Numbered from the stretch's first letter, positions 23,901-36,879 are shown. The stretch: 64,000 bases of DNA from Filobasidium wieringae (GCA_001600055.1 BCIV01000023.1:51048-115047), one strand, 5' to 3'. A program made the numbers and translations. Notes: a model not told the origin generated them from the sequence alone.

Positions 23901-26900
23901 GGGGTGCGTACAGAGAAAGGGGTTGGAAATATCAGTACCAGAGACACTTGATCGCTGGTAGCCTTCAATTATTCGCGTCGCTCGGCTTGGCGGAGTTTAT
24001 CACAGCAACCTTCCATGCGGACGAGACTGTGGAGCTCGAAGCTACAGGGCTGTTCAAGCTTGCGAATTCATCGTCTTTAGGCTAGGTAGATCTGTACAGT
24101 GTGTCAGCAAATGTTACTCGCTGTTTTTCCTCTTACCGAGCAATGTAAGGCATCTGCTGTAAGTTTTCTCACGCAGATCCGTGTAACATCACCTCAGCCA
24201 TACATCCCATGATTTGGTTCCATCGATGTCAGCGTACGAAGATTGGTATGAAAGATCGCTTCATCAAGAGAGACGGTCGTGCATGTAGATCCCCTCGTAC
24301 GTCTACCTCAGCCAAAGCATCGGCACGACCCAGTTTGTACATCTCGTTGTACGGACCTTCGCTCGCTTCACCAGTATTCCGATCTCTAGCTGACTGTGTG
24401 GCAAACGGAGAAATACGGGTCGGCCATGCAAAGGTAGGTTTCGTCATGTCGGCTACATGTTTTCCACTCTGGATATCTATGTTTCGTTCCATAAGCTATG
24501 ATACATTCTAGTACAAGTATCAACCCAATACGTTCAACAGGTCCGGGAACGATGGACTCATAGTTGCTCAAGTCAACGTGCGTGAGGAAATTTCCTTGTC
24601 ACTTCGAGCAACCGGGAGACCTGTAATTCAAAGCCTCTTGAAAGGTATAATTCGAGCTGGATGGGAATCGCATCTCCAAGGCCAATCATATCGCACCGAG
24701 CAATCGTATGAACTCACAGCGTCATTTATACCATGACCAAGCCTGTCACGTTTGACGACCGAGGAAGTTCCCTCGTTTATCATCAGCTGCGCTTCTCGCA
24801 TAATCCCAAGGATATGAGGTGATTCTTCCACACCTGGTCGTCCGGGTCAAACCATCCGTCCGGTCCACTCACGAGTTTCCCAGACAAGGTCATGAACGTT
24901 TGTGCGATCCAGAGTATCTTTGCCACTCCGATCTTGACGTTCAGACCCGCCCATTAACCGGCATCCGTAGATAATCAAGCGTCCATCAAAACCCCGGACA
25001 ACCCTTCTAGAGGGTGGACGTTTTCCCGATTAATCACCTCCAGCCCCGCTCGTCCGAGTATCTTCTCCACGTAACAAGCCAAAGCCAGAACTCTTCAGTC
25101 ATGCCCATCATCAACCGGTCGTCATAGAAGAACCCTATCGTACCAAAGACGTTGAACGTATATATCGTTCGACGAACTCACCCCTTGATCTACCCATTCA
25201 CTCTGCGGTCTGCGGCCGTACCCTCAGTCTCCCAAGTTCCTATCCTGCAAGACATCCCAGCACCTCCATGCCCACCCGATATGCTCCCGCAGACCGATCC
25301 AGCGCCGAACCTCTTCCCCCAACCTCTGTACATCCTGGACCGGGCCCTGAGCTCGGTAACGGTTGTAGCCCTGGTGATGGCGGTTATGAGGATGAGGGGG
25401 GATGATTTGGAAAGTTATAGAGATATGGGGAGGGAGTTGATTGGCGGGATGATGGGGTGGGTGATGAAGAGTCGGGTGGGGTGATTCGGAGGGGATTTCT
25501 AGGCGGATGGTGAATGGTAAATGGTGGATGGTTAATAATAGTTGGATTTGGTATTCATGTTGTTGAAGGAGTAGATATTCTTAACGGGCCTAAATGAGCG
25601 ATGGATCAACTTGATGAACAGTCGATAGCAATACAATGACCAGGCTAGGGAACGGTACCTGTTGATCGAATGCTCCATATCCATCGGTCCGCTCTGTTAG
25701 TACAGGGAGAGGTCCGTCTTCATTTCGGTCTTCGTTGCCATCTTCGTTTCCAGTTCCGACGAGGATAGACTTGAAGTTGAGGTTAGAGAAGAGGTAAAGG
25801 AAGAGGAAGAGGAAGAGCTAGCGATTGTAGTACCAGGTATGCGTATCGAAAGGGAAAAAAGATCCCGCAACAACAGACCTCGCCCAAGTAAGTAAGAGTC
25901 GACCCCTCAACTATCCTCCTGGTTTTCCGATCGGCATTTCACTAGCCTGTTTATTCGCTAGGCTGGAATTGCAGGCGAAGAGAGGACGATGTAAAGTATA
26001 TCGTCATGTTGTGTTTTGATCCGATAGGTAATGTTCGTCACGTCATATGGTAACGGGGAGGGAAGAATAATGAAGACCGGTTGATGTAGTGTGGTACCGT
26101 CCCCTTTACCTTACCTTGTTCTTCTCTCTCCGCTCCTTGACCTGCTATGTAGTGCTCCATGTTGTCTTCTGAGATAATTTTCCGTTACGGATCATGATGG
26201 ATTCCTTCGAATCGCTTTGCAGCGCGAGCCGAGAAGGGACGTGGGCGCGTTACTTGTGGTTGTATGTCTTGAACTGGACCTAGTAGATGGCAGATGGCAG
26301 ATGGTGGTGGTGGATGATAGTAGATGGTAGACCCAGTAGCTAGCAGCTAGCAGTAGTGGGAACGACACCACGCCATCAGCGATATTTCCGCGTAAAAAGC
26401 GCATAATCAACGCAAAAGTACATACATCCCGAGTGTTTGAGCATATCTCGATAAGCTGAAACAGACCTGAAACGGGTCAGAATTAACCAAACGATACATG
26501 GAAACTATGGGAACCCATATAATCAGAGCTTTTAGACACTCGGTAAAGTTTTCGGATGGCTTTGAGCGGAGTATCCGCTTTTTCTGGCAACTCAAAAGCC
26601 TGTGTTTCTTCTTACGTCATCGGAAAAAACAATATCTACTGTATTTTGCCATATATATGTGCCTCTTCGCGTTAGAGAACGCGTTTTCATCGAATTCGAC
26701 TGTTGACTCCTGCTACTGAATATAGTACATAGCCGGCCCCCCAAGATTGAAACCCTTTGATCTGATATGATAAGTGAGTCGAATTAAAACTGCGCTGATG
26801 GCAGTGCACCGGCTAGGGAGTCACAAGCTTCAGGAGTAGATTTCTTGTTGCACTCATGCGTCGATTCTTAGCGGCAGTGATATGGACATGGACAGTTGCG

Positions 26901-27120
26901 CCATGTCCATGTCCCTGGTGTTATCGTGTGAAACGCATATTCGATTGGAAGCGATGAGATGATTGTTGTTTTTGTTGTTTTTGTCATCTTCATCATCATC
27001 ATCATTTCCATTCTTCGCTCCGATCACTTCATTCTCTCTCTCTCTTTTTCTCACTCACACTCACATCTACGTCCTGGACATGGGCAGAGGCTTTCTATAC
27101 AGGGCTCCCACTGGTCCTCA
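20990..27120. other. Gene-poor stretch with coding-like fragments
   Basis: No complete gene was built over about 6 kb. Several pieces look protein-coding but are separated by stops or frame changes: about 21960-22280 (+), 22400-22680 (-), 22879-23283 (+) and 25152-25484 (+), plus the minus-strand fragments listed separately. Either many small exons were missed or this is decayed genic DNA. TGGCAGA/TGGTGG-type simple sequence lies at about 26280-26330. Confidence 0.4.
24229..25170 (-). pseudogene. Fragments of an unrecognised minus-strand gene
   Basis: Read on the minus strand, several segments look coding: FFYDDRLMMGMTEEFWLWL (near 25130-25070), CYVEKILGRAGLEVINREN (near 25080-25030), NVKIGVAKILWIAQTFMTL (near 24930-24880) and KLGRADALAEVDVRGDL (near 24330-24290). 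They lie in different frames, and I could not link them all with plausible introns. This may be a multi-exon gene or a broken relic; no family is recognised. Confidence 0.3.
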
Positions 27121-30100
27121 ATGAACAGCTCGGTCGATCGAGATCTCCTCGAAGCAGGGTTGAAACGGATCAGACCGCCGGAGAATCCGCTTCCTTATTC
27201 AGGACTCGTACAGGATCATCGTCGCTACCGTAGCTCGCAGGGTGCTGCTGGTGGGTTCGTACATGACTTCAATAAGAGTGAGTTCAACTGCCTCAGTTGT
27301 CAATTGCCCATATGGACTAGCCGATGAGATCGTTTCTGACCGACTCCTCATCATTAGGTTCACCCGCGACGACCACGACCTCCATCACTTCCATAACGAA
27401 CCGAACACCCCCTGAACTCCCTTCACGTTCCTACCAAAGTTCCTATCATCTGGGCATTCCCGGTCCTTCCTCCGCTTCCAGGTCCAGTTCAGGTCCTTCT
27501 CACTACTTCAACGGCGAGAGGGACGGCCAACCGGTCCTAACATCCACTTCTTGTCGAACGTCCAACCCTCTTGGTCCCGCTTCTTATCCATCTTCCACAA
27601 CTTGCTTTACGACGGGGTTCACTTTACCTATGAACACGGGTTCTTGCTCCGATATGATCCCTACAGCTACGGATTCTTGCTCCGATACTATCCCTACGAC
27701 TATGGTTTCTTGCTCCGATATGACCCCTACGATTACGAACTTACGGACAGACGGGTTGGTGAACAAGGTCGAACCACCTACCACGCCAACGCCCACTCCT
27801 ATTCCGACCACGATTACCGCTACGACTGCGACGAAACCGACGACAACGACGAGGACGACGACGAACACCTCAGCTACGGACAGAGGGGAAGCTGATATGA
27901 CTTTACCACCACCTGAACATGAACATGAACATGAACATGAACGGACGGATCGGATGGATGATGACAAGATGATCAGTTTCATCCGGATGTTTTATTCGGG
28001 TCATTTGCGACCGCAAGAAGAGTCCAAGGTGAGCCCATCCCCTTCTCCTCGCTTTCTCTCCGTCCACGTCTTTATCTCACCGCACACCGCTCTTCGTTCT
28101 TTCCTTATCACACCCCACCCTGGATCGAACCCTTGTGATGGACGAGGAACAGTACATGTCTTCCCTCCTCAACGCCTTTCATAGCTTGTTTGATAAACAC
28201 GGTCGGATTAATTGCGTGCCGTTACGAATCGCAAGCGTCTCCCTCGGTTCAGAGGAAATTGGGGCGAAACGCTCGATGGAGGAGGAGGATGTTGATGAGA
28301 GATTGTTGACTATAGGATGTGAGTGATTCTCTTTGGAACGATGGATGATATCCCTAAAGTGCTAAACATGTATTGTTTACGTTACGCCTTTGGGATTTTG
28401 GTCCTGCAGGTAAAGTTTGTCTGAAAGAGGTGATCACAACGGACGTTCCCTTTATCCCCCGATCGTATACGGATTTCACAAAAGCTCTACTTGTGAGTCT
28501 ACCTTTTCGACGTTCGGGTTTACTTCTCTTTACAACGCACTTCCTGTTGACTCGGTATGCGTATGCGTATGCGGATTTAGACACACATCGATTCGGCCGC
28601 TCATCGATATCAGATTCGACTGGATGATAAGCTCGATGCTATATTTTCACAGGTAAGGGTGTGCTTCGATGTTATTGAGCTTGAAGGAGCTCGCACTGAA
28701 CTTCTCTCCCTTTCCCTGACCTTATAGCCTTACCGTGAACCTAAACGTAAACGATCCGTGAACGAATTATCAGTGGGGGAAGATGCGTCTGACGATGAAG
28801 CTGAAATCAAGACATCGAAACGTAGTCGACGGCGGTCCGCTTTGGATCCGGACGGGGACTCGGATGATAACGGGGACGATCGAGATGGACAACCTGCCAG
28901 TACGAACGTCATGACTGATAACATCAAGGCCAACCTGGACGTGACTGCTTCGGACTTGTCGAACGAGGAAAGTATTCAGGCTCTCGCACGGATGAGTTTC
29001 GGAGAGTCTGCAAAGACGTTTCAAACGACTCCTCCTGATTTGTCTTTGGTCAAGTGGCAAGGCCGGATCAGGGACGTGGCCGAGGCTCGCAGGATCTTCA
29101 AGATCGAATCGGAGGTCGGGAGTGATGACCAGCCGATCCTCTTACCTGGCATGTGTTCTACCCTGTTACCCAGCCAGGTCACCGCCGCAGCGAGTATATG
29201 GGCATGTCTGGCCGATCATCCCGGGTTTCTCCTGTGTGATGGGGTCGGGATGGGGAAGACGTGTGCGGCGTTGACCGTGTTGATCAAGGACGTTCAGCTG
29301 ACGCCCGATCCGATCGAGACGCTGATCCTGTGTCCAGAGGGGCTGCAGGAGGTGGTCTGGAAGGCAGAGATCGAGAGACACTTTACCAATCTCATCTCCC
29401 ATGTCAAAGTCATCAAGACCGAAGAGGACTGGAAACGGCTTATCGATCCGTCGAATGCCGCTTCAAGGGAACGGATCATCATCGTCTCTTACACACTCTT
29501 GCAGAGGACTAGGAAATCATCCTCGACTTACATTGACCTCTTGGCGTTCAAGCCGAAGCTCGTCATCGCGGATGAGACTCAGAAATTGGCCAATTCTCGG
29601 ACACAGGTCAGCAAGGACATTATCGCGTTGTGCAACTCTACCCCTTTCACCATCGCCATATCCGCCACCCCGACTCCGGGCTCCTGTCGTGACATCTGGT
29701 CCTCCCTCCGTATGATCGGCGCCCTGCAGGGGGATAAACCTTTTGGGATTTGGGTGAGATCGATACCAAAGCAGTACAGCGATCAGTTGGTCAAACTGCA
29801 GGACTGGCTGAGACAGCCATGGTACATCTCGCGGCAACTATCCGAATTCCCCGGTATGCAGGCGATCACTTCGAACCCGACGAGTCAGAGATCAGTGAAA
29901 TGCACTCCGAACGGGCCCGAAGCGACAGTCCTCAGGGTCTTGCAGTCGATGATCGAGCAAGCCATCAAAACCGAACAAAGCAAGCTGGGATCAAAATCGA
30001 ATGCTGATCTGCTGGAAAGCTCTTCGGTGATTTTCGAATTGCTCGAAGGCATGCGGCGTTTGGTCTATAGTTACGAATGCTTTCGGCAATGGTATCGGCG

Positions 30101-30740
30101 ACCCGATACGCATACGTTTGGACTTCCCGATTGGTGTTTGGAGGATATCGACGAGGCCATCTTGGCGGAAAAACGTACCATCAAGATGAGATCGGTCATC
30201 CAATGGATTAAGACCGCCTTGGATCAGAACGCTCGAGCCAAAATACTTGTCGTCGGGCGTGACGAACTGTTCATCGCGCCACTCATCGATTGTTTCGGTC
30301 CGGAATTCACCGATGGCATGCTGCTTTTCGACAAAGAAGATCGCTCGTCGAGTAGCGCATCCAGCTGCTGGTTGCGGTACGATAGTACCCTACACGATAG
30401 GGACTCGAAGAACCGAGTTCTCGAAAACTTCGTACGGGATGACAGGAACAAGGTCCTCTTGGGTCCTATCGCTTCCCTGGCCGAGGGCAAGAACCTGCAA
30501 CGATGCACGCACCTATACTTTGTGGACGTTCCGCGATCCGAAACGTCACTCGTTCAGACAGAAGGCCGGCTCATCCGGCCAGGTCAAACGAATTCGGTCA
30601 GCATCAAGAGATTCATAACTACAAAGAGTCCTGATGTATTATACGAGGTTCTGATATGCCACGACCGGCTCAATTTGGGGAACGAGACTCATCCGTATCT
30701 GTCGTTGAAACAGGCGAATCGGATGAAAGGGCTTTATTGA
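27121..30740 (+). CDS. SNF2-like helicase-fold ATPase (divergent DETQ motif), six exons
   Basis: Probable nuclear DNA-dependent ATPase. Exons: 27121-27277, 27358-28028, 28153-28318, 28410-28492, 28614-28652, 28728-30740, totalling 1,042 codons plus stop. The N-terminal third is Thr/Ser/Pro-rich and disordered, with a repeated SCSDxIPT unit, a HEHEHEHE run and NLS-like KRSRRR. The helicase core lies in the last exon: motif I LLCDGVGMGKT, Ia LILCPEGLQEVVW, II LVIADETQKLAN, III AISATPTP, V LAEGKNLQRCTHLYFVDVP, VI QTEGRLIRPGQ. Order and spacing fit SNF2 proteins (Rad5/Rad16-like), but motif II is DETQ where SNF2 has DEAH/DEGH. The catalytic DE and the GKT Lys remain, so ATP hydrolysis is possible. 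No RING or bromodomain is seen. Its stop overlaps that of the convergent gene 30734-32817. Confidence 0.82.
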
Positions 30741-32817
30741 GGAGGGGCGCTCGCCAAGACGTGATCGACTTGGGATAGTACATTGACGAAATCATCCAGT
30801 TGTATATTCTCCACGTTGTTCTCACTACCATCAGCCAAGCTACGTTTACACCTTTCATGCATGGATCGCAGCGCTTCCCGGTGGGCTCGAGACGGAGTTT
30901 TGACGTACAAGCGTAAGGCGGCTTCCAACAGGACGGAATGTTCCCATTTCGTCGTAAACGTCATGGTATCCGTCAACGAATAACAAACGGTCTGCACGTT
31001 GGAAGGGATCACGCTAGGGGACCGATCCGTCAGTCGACCGATCGTCCGGAGCATATGATCCGCTTGCGCGTGAAAAAGACTCACATTGTCGAATGGGGGG
31101 GGAGGAACGACATTTGCCAAGCACCGATGCTAAGTCTTGCGATCCCGTTCTGCGCTGCAAAGAGCATGAATCCCGAGGCCAGAGTCATGATGGTACCGTG
31201 AACGGTAGGATCGAGCGTATGCAGGGTCCCTGCGGGTGCGACGATCAGATCGGCTTTGATCGGTGAACCATCTCGATCGAGAGCGGTATGCATCTTGAGG
31301 TGTTCCTTTTGACACATACTGCGATCGATCGTCAGTGCGTACGTCTTTGGCAGGAGGAAAAGAAGCAAGCTCACCGTGCTCTGATAGCGTCTTCGTTCGT
31401 CTCGTCATTCAGGTTATCGAAATCAAGAAGCCGGCAATGGAACCTCTTTCCTTGTAACCTCTCCGGACCCAACATGATCCGCCTGATCCCTTGGTCACAC
31501 CGTAAACTCTCCGGCCAAGCTTCATCCGGACCGTAGTTCCCCAGCCGATCCGGTACTGTAGCGAAAATCCATGGGCACTTTGTTGAAATCGTTTTTGGGC
31601 AATAGAGCGAACACCCCGATCTTTCTCACCTTGTATCTGACCCAACAACGAAGCCCAGATCCTCGGAACTTCGATCCCTCCAAGATCGTCGGTCGCTTTC
31701 TCGACAGTGTTGATCCCAATAGGAAGAAACCGAGTAGTACAGTTGATATACCGATCGAGACAATCTTCCCGTGCCCTGAAGAAGATCGAGTTGTGTTCCT
31801 GCTGCGGGACGTCCGGGTGAGCTTGACAGGCCGAGACGATTTTGGAGATTCTTCGCATAGCTTGGTTCTGTGAGGATCAAGGAGTCGTCGTGAGGGGGGA
31901 AAACGGGGAGAGGGGGGGGAGACGGGGATGCTTACGCGATAGGGTAGGAGGGATGGGATATCGGCCACTATCAGTGTCCATCGTTTGAGCGTGGGGAGGT
32001 TTGGATCGTCTCGGAAAGGAGAGCGGTATTTCAACCGCCAAGTCGGTTCCCAAGTCGTCACGTCGTCTTCCACAGGAAGGGGTTGGTTGTGAATGGGATG
32101 CAGTGTACCTTTCTGGTGAAGCGACCAGTCGCTGCTGTCTGTCAGGGTATCCTCAAAGTACCCCATGTCGGATAAAACGAGGGGATCGGATGGTGGCCAT
32201 TCTAGATCCGTTCCCATCGACAAGCTCGTCGCTTCCTCCAGCTGATATTCCTGTATCGTCGTAAATCGACCCAAGAGCTCTCGTTTCGAGACGTTAAGAG
32301 CCACCTCCTGCGAAACCTTTCCCTCATCCTTATATTCCTCGGCCGTGATCTTGAGATCCGCCTCGGTGATCCATCTCCAACTCTTCCCTCTCTTCCCTGC
32401 ACGCTGATCGTCCCGTCTCCTCCTGAGTACCGCTAGTATCCATTCCCAACGAGCCTTCTTGATCGGTCCCGCCGTCCGTCCGGGGGAAGGATCAGGGAAT
32501 ATCTTCTCAGCGACCCCCGCCAACTGATGCAAGAGCTGTAAGAATCGTAATCCAAGGGATCTCCTCCCCGGTGTGACCCTACGAAGACTGGTCATCTCCG
32601 CCTGCCAAGTATCCACAAGAAGGGCATCGAGGAGTTGGAGGAGTCGATCGTATTGACCATCTTTACGTGCCTTTGCGGCCTGTCGTGATCCGGGGTCATC
32701 GATCTCGTCGTCCCCCGAGGGTCGCTTGCGTTTACTAGCGATGGAAGGAAGAGGTGTACCGGGGTTGGGATGGTTGGTCGTACAGGTGGAGGAGGATATG
32801 ACTGGTTGATCTGCCAT
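30734..32817 (-). CDS. Unknown protein, possible degenerate JmjC-like fold, five exons
   Basis: Exons on the minus strand: 32817-31936, 31867-31630, 31555-31375, 31318-31085, 31013-30734; total 604 codons plus stop, all junctions phase-consistent. The N-terminus is basic and disordered (ASKRKRPSGDDE), followed by a helical Arg/Leu-rich part. The C-terminal half contains LIVAPAGTLHTLDP, then TIMTLASGFMLFA and, after the last intron, STIVIPSNVQTVCYSLTD. This succession resembles the JmjC cupin core (HxD strand, glycine turn, IPxxxxH strand), but the first His is misplaced (HTLD) and the second is Gln, so it would be catalytically dead. That assignment is an inference from pattern only. It overlaps the SNF2-like gene tail to tail by 7 bases, suggesting a linked pair. 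Confidence 0.65.
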
Positions 32818-32892
32818 CTGGGAACGTGAGTGCCTGAGAGGGCCCACTGACTGAACAATAATAATCGTCGTTATCGAGCAACGATGATGAGG

Positions 32893-32936
32893 TGGACGCG
32901 ACGTGACGTGACGTGACGTGATCCAGTCACGTGACC
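32893..32936. promoter_or_regulatory. GACGT tandem and CACGTGA box
   Basis: Four consecutive ACGTG words followed by TCACGTGACC, within 120 bases upstream of the start at 32817. ACGT-core boxes are bound by bZIP factors and CACGTG by bHLH factors in fungi; a role here is inference. Confidence 0.4.
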
Positions 32937-33740
32937 GTAGCGCCGTCGCTCTCTACCTACCTGGATGGCCATCGCCCTGCGAATCGTTCAAGCTAAGAAC
33001 ATATACCTAGACCAAGCCGAACCCGTCCCAAATCATCCTTACCTCGATCCCGACCCTAAACCTTACCTTGGTTGTGTTTGTGTTTGTGTATTTGTGCACG
33101 TGCGAATGAACAACCGACCCGAATTCCCGAATTCCCACACTCGATCGATCGTTCGCTCGTTCGCGCGTTTCATCACTTCCCAAACATGTTTCACCCCATG
33201 CAGACGGTCAATGCATACCCCCCCGTTGTTCCCAACCTCTACCATTCTGCGTGAATCTTGAGCCTTATGGTTATTACGGTCGTTGTTTTACCCATGACTG
33301 CGGTTCTTCGATGATGATATGCTCGATATCGTTTGCACCAGTTGCGTGTGGTACTGCTCGATTGCGCACTGTCGAATGCGATCAGGGTCCCTTTACTCGA
33401 CCGGAAAAAGAGTTACAGTTTTGCACAGACGGTGAGCAGGGGTGATTTTGTATAGGAAGAGATAAGTCTGGCTGTCTGGGTAGAGATTGTGGGTGATACG
33501 GATGACTTGGCCGGGGACTTTTTGCGAACGAGGCCGTTTGTTTTTGCTCATATATATACATGAATGATTGATCTTGCAGTTTCCCCTGCGTAGCATAACG
33601 GACAACCCTCACTCACCTCAACAACTCAAGAATAGCAGACCATACCCAGTTCGAAGCTGGCTCACATCGTTTTTATGCCCCCTTTTTGCTTTGTTTTGGC
33701 CTATGCGTTTTCTACTTACACGAGCGAGCGAGCGACGCGT

Positions 33741-34010
33741 ACTTGCGAGTGACGCGTATTTTCGGGTAAAGCGTATGCGTTCTGCACTCATTCATGAGTG
33801 ACGTGTATTCGTGAGCGACGGTATTTTGGAATGATTCGTACCGTACATCCAAAGCGTTAGAGTTGCAAGGAGGGAAAGGGTTTCAGGTGACAAGCGGCAG
33901 TACAGACAGGCGTTCAATACGATGACAGACTGCTACAAAATATACCCAATACTCTTTCACGGTGTATTCAAAATGACGTCGTGTATTCGCAGATCGCATT
34001 CTCGCATTCC
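33741..34010. repeat. Direct-repeat block, copy A (left of the P450)
   Basis: The segment 33741-33875 (from acttgcgagtgacg to tagagttgcaagg) closely matches 37397-37529 in the same orientation, sharing tcgggtaaagcgtatgcg and atgagtgacgtgtattc. A second shared piece (tgtattcgca...ctcgcattc) follows at 33971-34010. The word GAGTGACGYGTATT recurs inside it. Confidence 0.7.
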
Positions 34011-34764
34011 AGCGCGACGCGACGCGTTTTTGAGAGTGACGCGTAACAACGTAGTAGATCAAGGTGGCGAACGGTATGTGCGGTCCAATATGCTTCTTGG
34101 CTACGTTACTGCTAGTATGTGTATGAATGATGTGGCGATAGGCAAGCTAGTTCTAGACTAGGAGAGGCTTGAGCCGAAGCACGTTCGGTGTGAGTCTTTG
34201 TCGCTGCCACTCCTCTCTGGAGAAGCCATTCGATCCCTGATGTAAGATAGTGTTTTAGTGATTTTCGTTCCAGAAATGTTGATTTATAATGTACAGTTTT
34301 TCTTCCCATGCAGGCAAGGGAGGGTCTTGTCATGGTGCTCGTATGGGCTGTCTGTTTGCAAGGTGAAGTTTTCTTTTCTTCCAGGAGCTGCGCAACGATT
34401 TTTCCCTCTTACAAAGGCCAAGTAGAGGAGGTATGAGCTGTTCTTTGCACCTTTCAGGTATCTTTGGATCAAACTATACAATGAGGGTACATGGGTATTT
34501 GGCTGTGGAAAACCTAGGGCCGCCAAAGCTCAAGGTCTAGATCGATGATATGTCTGACCGGAGCCTTCGAGTTTGCGACAATCTGTTCTGCCTGCTTGAA
34601 TATCTCCCTCCATGGCTTTGCGAGATGCCTAACTTGTAGAAGTCGACTTCTGTTTTATAGTGGTCTCCTTTCTCGCTTTGTAATCGTCACCGGTAAATGA
34701 TCCGCGATAGCAAACTGTGCGAAAGACGGATCGTGTGAGGGTCGTCGTATCAATAAGAAGAAAA

Positions 34765-36879
34765 TCACCGAGTTATCACTTCGAAGCGTTTCCGACATAC
34801 CCAATGAGAGATATATTGCAGCGGGGCGTGATCGTCAACCAGTTCAAAGTGGTATGCCAATAACAGAGAAGGCACCAGTATACGCATCTCCACCAAACTG
34901 ATGTTTTTACCTATGCATGTCCTAGACCCAGCGCCGAACTGTTTTTCCGTAGGCAGGGATCGGAATCAGGGCGAGTCGAGTTATACGTGAGATTCGTGCA
35001 CCGCGGCTTACCGCAAACATGTATCGTTCCATCTCACTCAGCCTGGACTTGTCCTCCGTCAGCCATCGCTCTGGATTGAACTTTCGACATTCCGGCCCAA
35101 ACACTTCTTCGTGTTGATGAATTTGCCATGCATTGACGCCGACAGTGGTCTATGGTACACAAGGCGAGAACCGGAGCTTTAGTAACCTGATGGACATTTG
35201 GAGGGTGCAGGCGGAAGCATCGATGCCTTTACGCACTCCGCCGGTGAAACACCGTCCAGCAATCACAGCTCCTTCTTTAGGAACGATTCGTGGTAACGAA
35301 AAGGCGACGGCTGGATGGAGTCTCAAGGTTTCCTTGATGCAAGCGTTCAAGTAAGGCATACGATTGGCCTGAAAGGGGTGCGAGGCGAGCTTGTATCAGC
35401 CTCAGCGAACGTTCTTCGCCTTGCTGCTAGTCTTTGACTTGCCGTTTGTAACGAAAAGCTCCCGTTGTCGTTGTCATCGATACTCGAAGCATTGAGTTCA
35501 ACCTCTTCCATCAACTTGTTCATGGCCCCCTTGTCATGGAGCAAAAAGTAGAACAATGCGGTGAGAGTTGTACCCGTGGTGTCGCTTCCGGCTGCGATGA
35601 TGGATTGACACATCTGTTTGATCCTATCTCGGACAGGTGCCAAGAGAGTGTAAGGGGTATCGGATTTCCCCGAATGAGACGCTTGGAGAAGCAGGGCCAT
35701 TTGGTCTTGATTGGTTCGTTTTGATATCCCTTCGACTTTCATTTCAGACTCATGGCGCTTCATCTGAGCTTCTAGAAACTGGACGTTACGAGCTCTCAGC
35801 ACAAGCGTCAATTGTGTGGGCGCAATAAAGATCCCGAGAAGTGCTGACCTCGTTACAGAAAGAGAAACCCTTGACAAGCGCAGGTGGCGGTCTAAGTCTC
35901 GCAAATATAGGATAGCTCGATGGGAAACGCCCGACCTATCGACGAAGTAATAAAGGAATAAACCGTTGCTACATGGCAACGACCGATCGAGTCTCAGATC
36001 TTACATGAGCACCGGCGATGTTACCTAGAGAAAACTGCGTGTCGTTCGGTGGTGCGAAAGAGCCGGCCCGATCAGTACCGTGCGTAGCCTTCGATTGAAC
36101 GGACGATGTCTACTCACAGCATTCATCAACCCAGAACTGTCGCCGTTCTCGATACAACCAAAGCTTTGACCGCAACTCAAAAGGGCAGAAACGTCGAAGG
36201 CGAAGCACCTCAATTTATCGCCCAAGTCGGTGACGGCGTCTGCATTTTTCAAGGGTGGCTTCGAGGGGTCCAGATGAGAGATGAGTCGAGCCACGACCCC
36301 CTCTATTGCTTTTTCGAACCCAGTCATTGTGCTCATAGCGACTATCACATGGGTTGGGGAGGAGGTGAGAGTTGCGGCAACTACGATCGATCAGGTCAAA
36401 CCCACAAGCATTTCCCGCCCATCTTCTCAATTGACCGTGATAATCGTCGGAAGTCGTGTTGAAGAGGTTGTCGTGCTGATTGGGGTTCCCGAACGGCCGA
36501 TAGAATGACGACTTCCTAAAACCCTTTGCCAAGCCATCTTGGTATACAACCAAAGATGAGAACCCTGTACCCCGTGTATCCTTTGGAAGATCGTTGTGCT
36601 CTCACAAATGTCTTTGATCGCCTTCGGATCATCGATAGCCACCTCGTTGGGAGCTATGCGCACGATTGGTCCGTATCGAGCATGCAACACGTCCATGCGT
36701 TCAGGCCAATCGCCTGCGACCGATAAACTCAATGACCATAGGTTCGTCAGTGACGCCCAAAAGGGACCAGGATATCTCGCCAAGGGATGGAACAGCTTGT
36801 AGTAGGCTACATAGAGAATGGCGAACCCGATCCATGCGATGAAGATGACGGAGATCGACGACAAGGCTAACATGACCAA
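34765..36879 (-). CDS. Cytochrome P450 monooxygenase, microsomal type
   Basis: Heme-thiolate oxygenase, expected to be ER-anchored and to use an NADPH P450 reductase. Resolved minus-strand exons: 36879-36606, 36564-36406, 36341-36118, the exon ending at 35443, then 35368-35237, 35149-35012 and 34938-34765; two or more short exons between 36117 and about 35790 were not fixed. The N-terminus has one membrane segment then a PYR-like hinge (LARYPGPFWA). Motifs: GQLRR (C helix), AAGSDTTGTTL (I helix), KETLR (ExxR), FNPERW, and FGAGSRTCIG with the Cys ligand. The set looks intact. The intron at 35442-35369 uses a GC donor (ACG|GCAAGT). The style resembles fungal secondary-metabolism P450s; no partner enzymes are nearby. 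Direct repeats flank the gene. Confidence 0.85.
35369..35442 (-). other. GC-AG intron of the P450 gene
   Basis: Minus-strand intron with donor ACG|GCAAGT and acceptor TTTCAG|G. Removing it joins SFSLQT to ANRMPYLNACIKETLR in phase, the usual P450 layout; no GT donor nearby gives this join. Confidence 0.65.

Larger units (their letters stand above)
32818..34764. other. Intergenic region
   Basis: No gene is accepted. Just upstream of the minus-strand gene lies a GACGT tandem (about 32895-32921) followed by CACGTGAC, which could be bZIP or bHLH sites. TTTGTG repeats lie at about 33067-33090. The frames at 32965-33261 overlap on both strands and are not protein-like. A direct-repeat block is at 33741-34010. 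Confidence 0.5.

Noticed and set aside
25740..25900. Glu-rich plus-strand stretch as a gene
   Set aside because: No start or convincing neighbouring exon; GA-rich simple sequence explains it.
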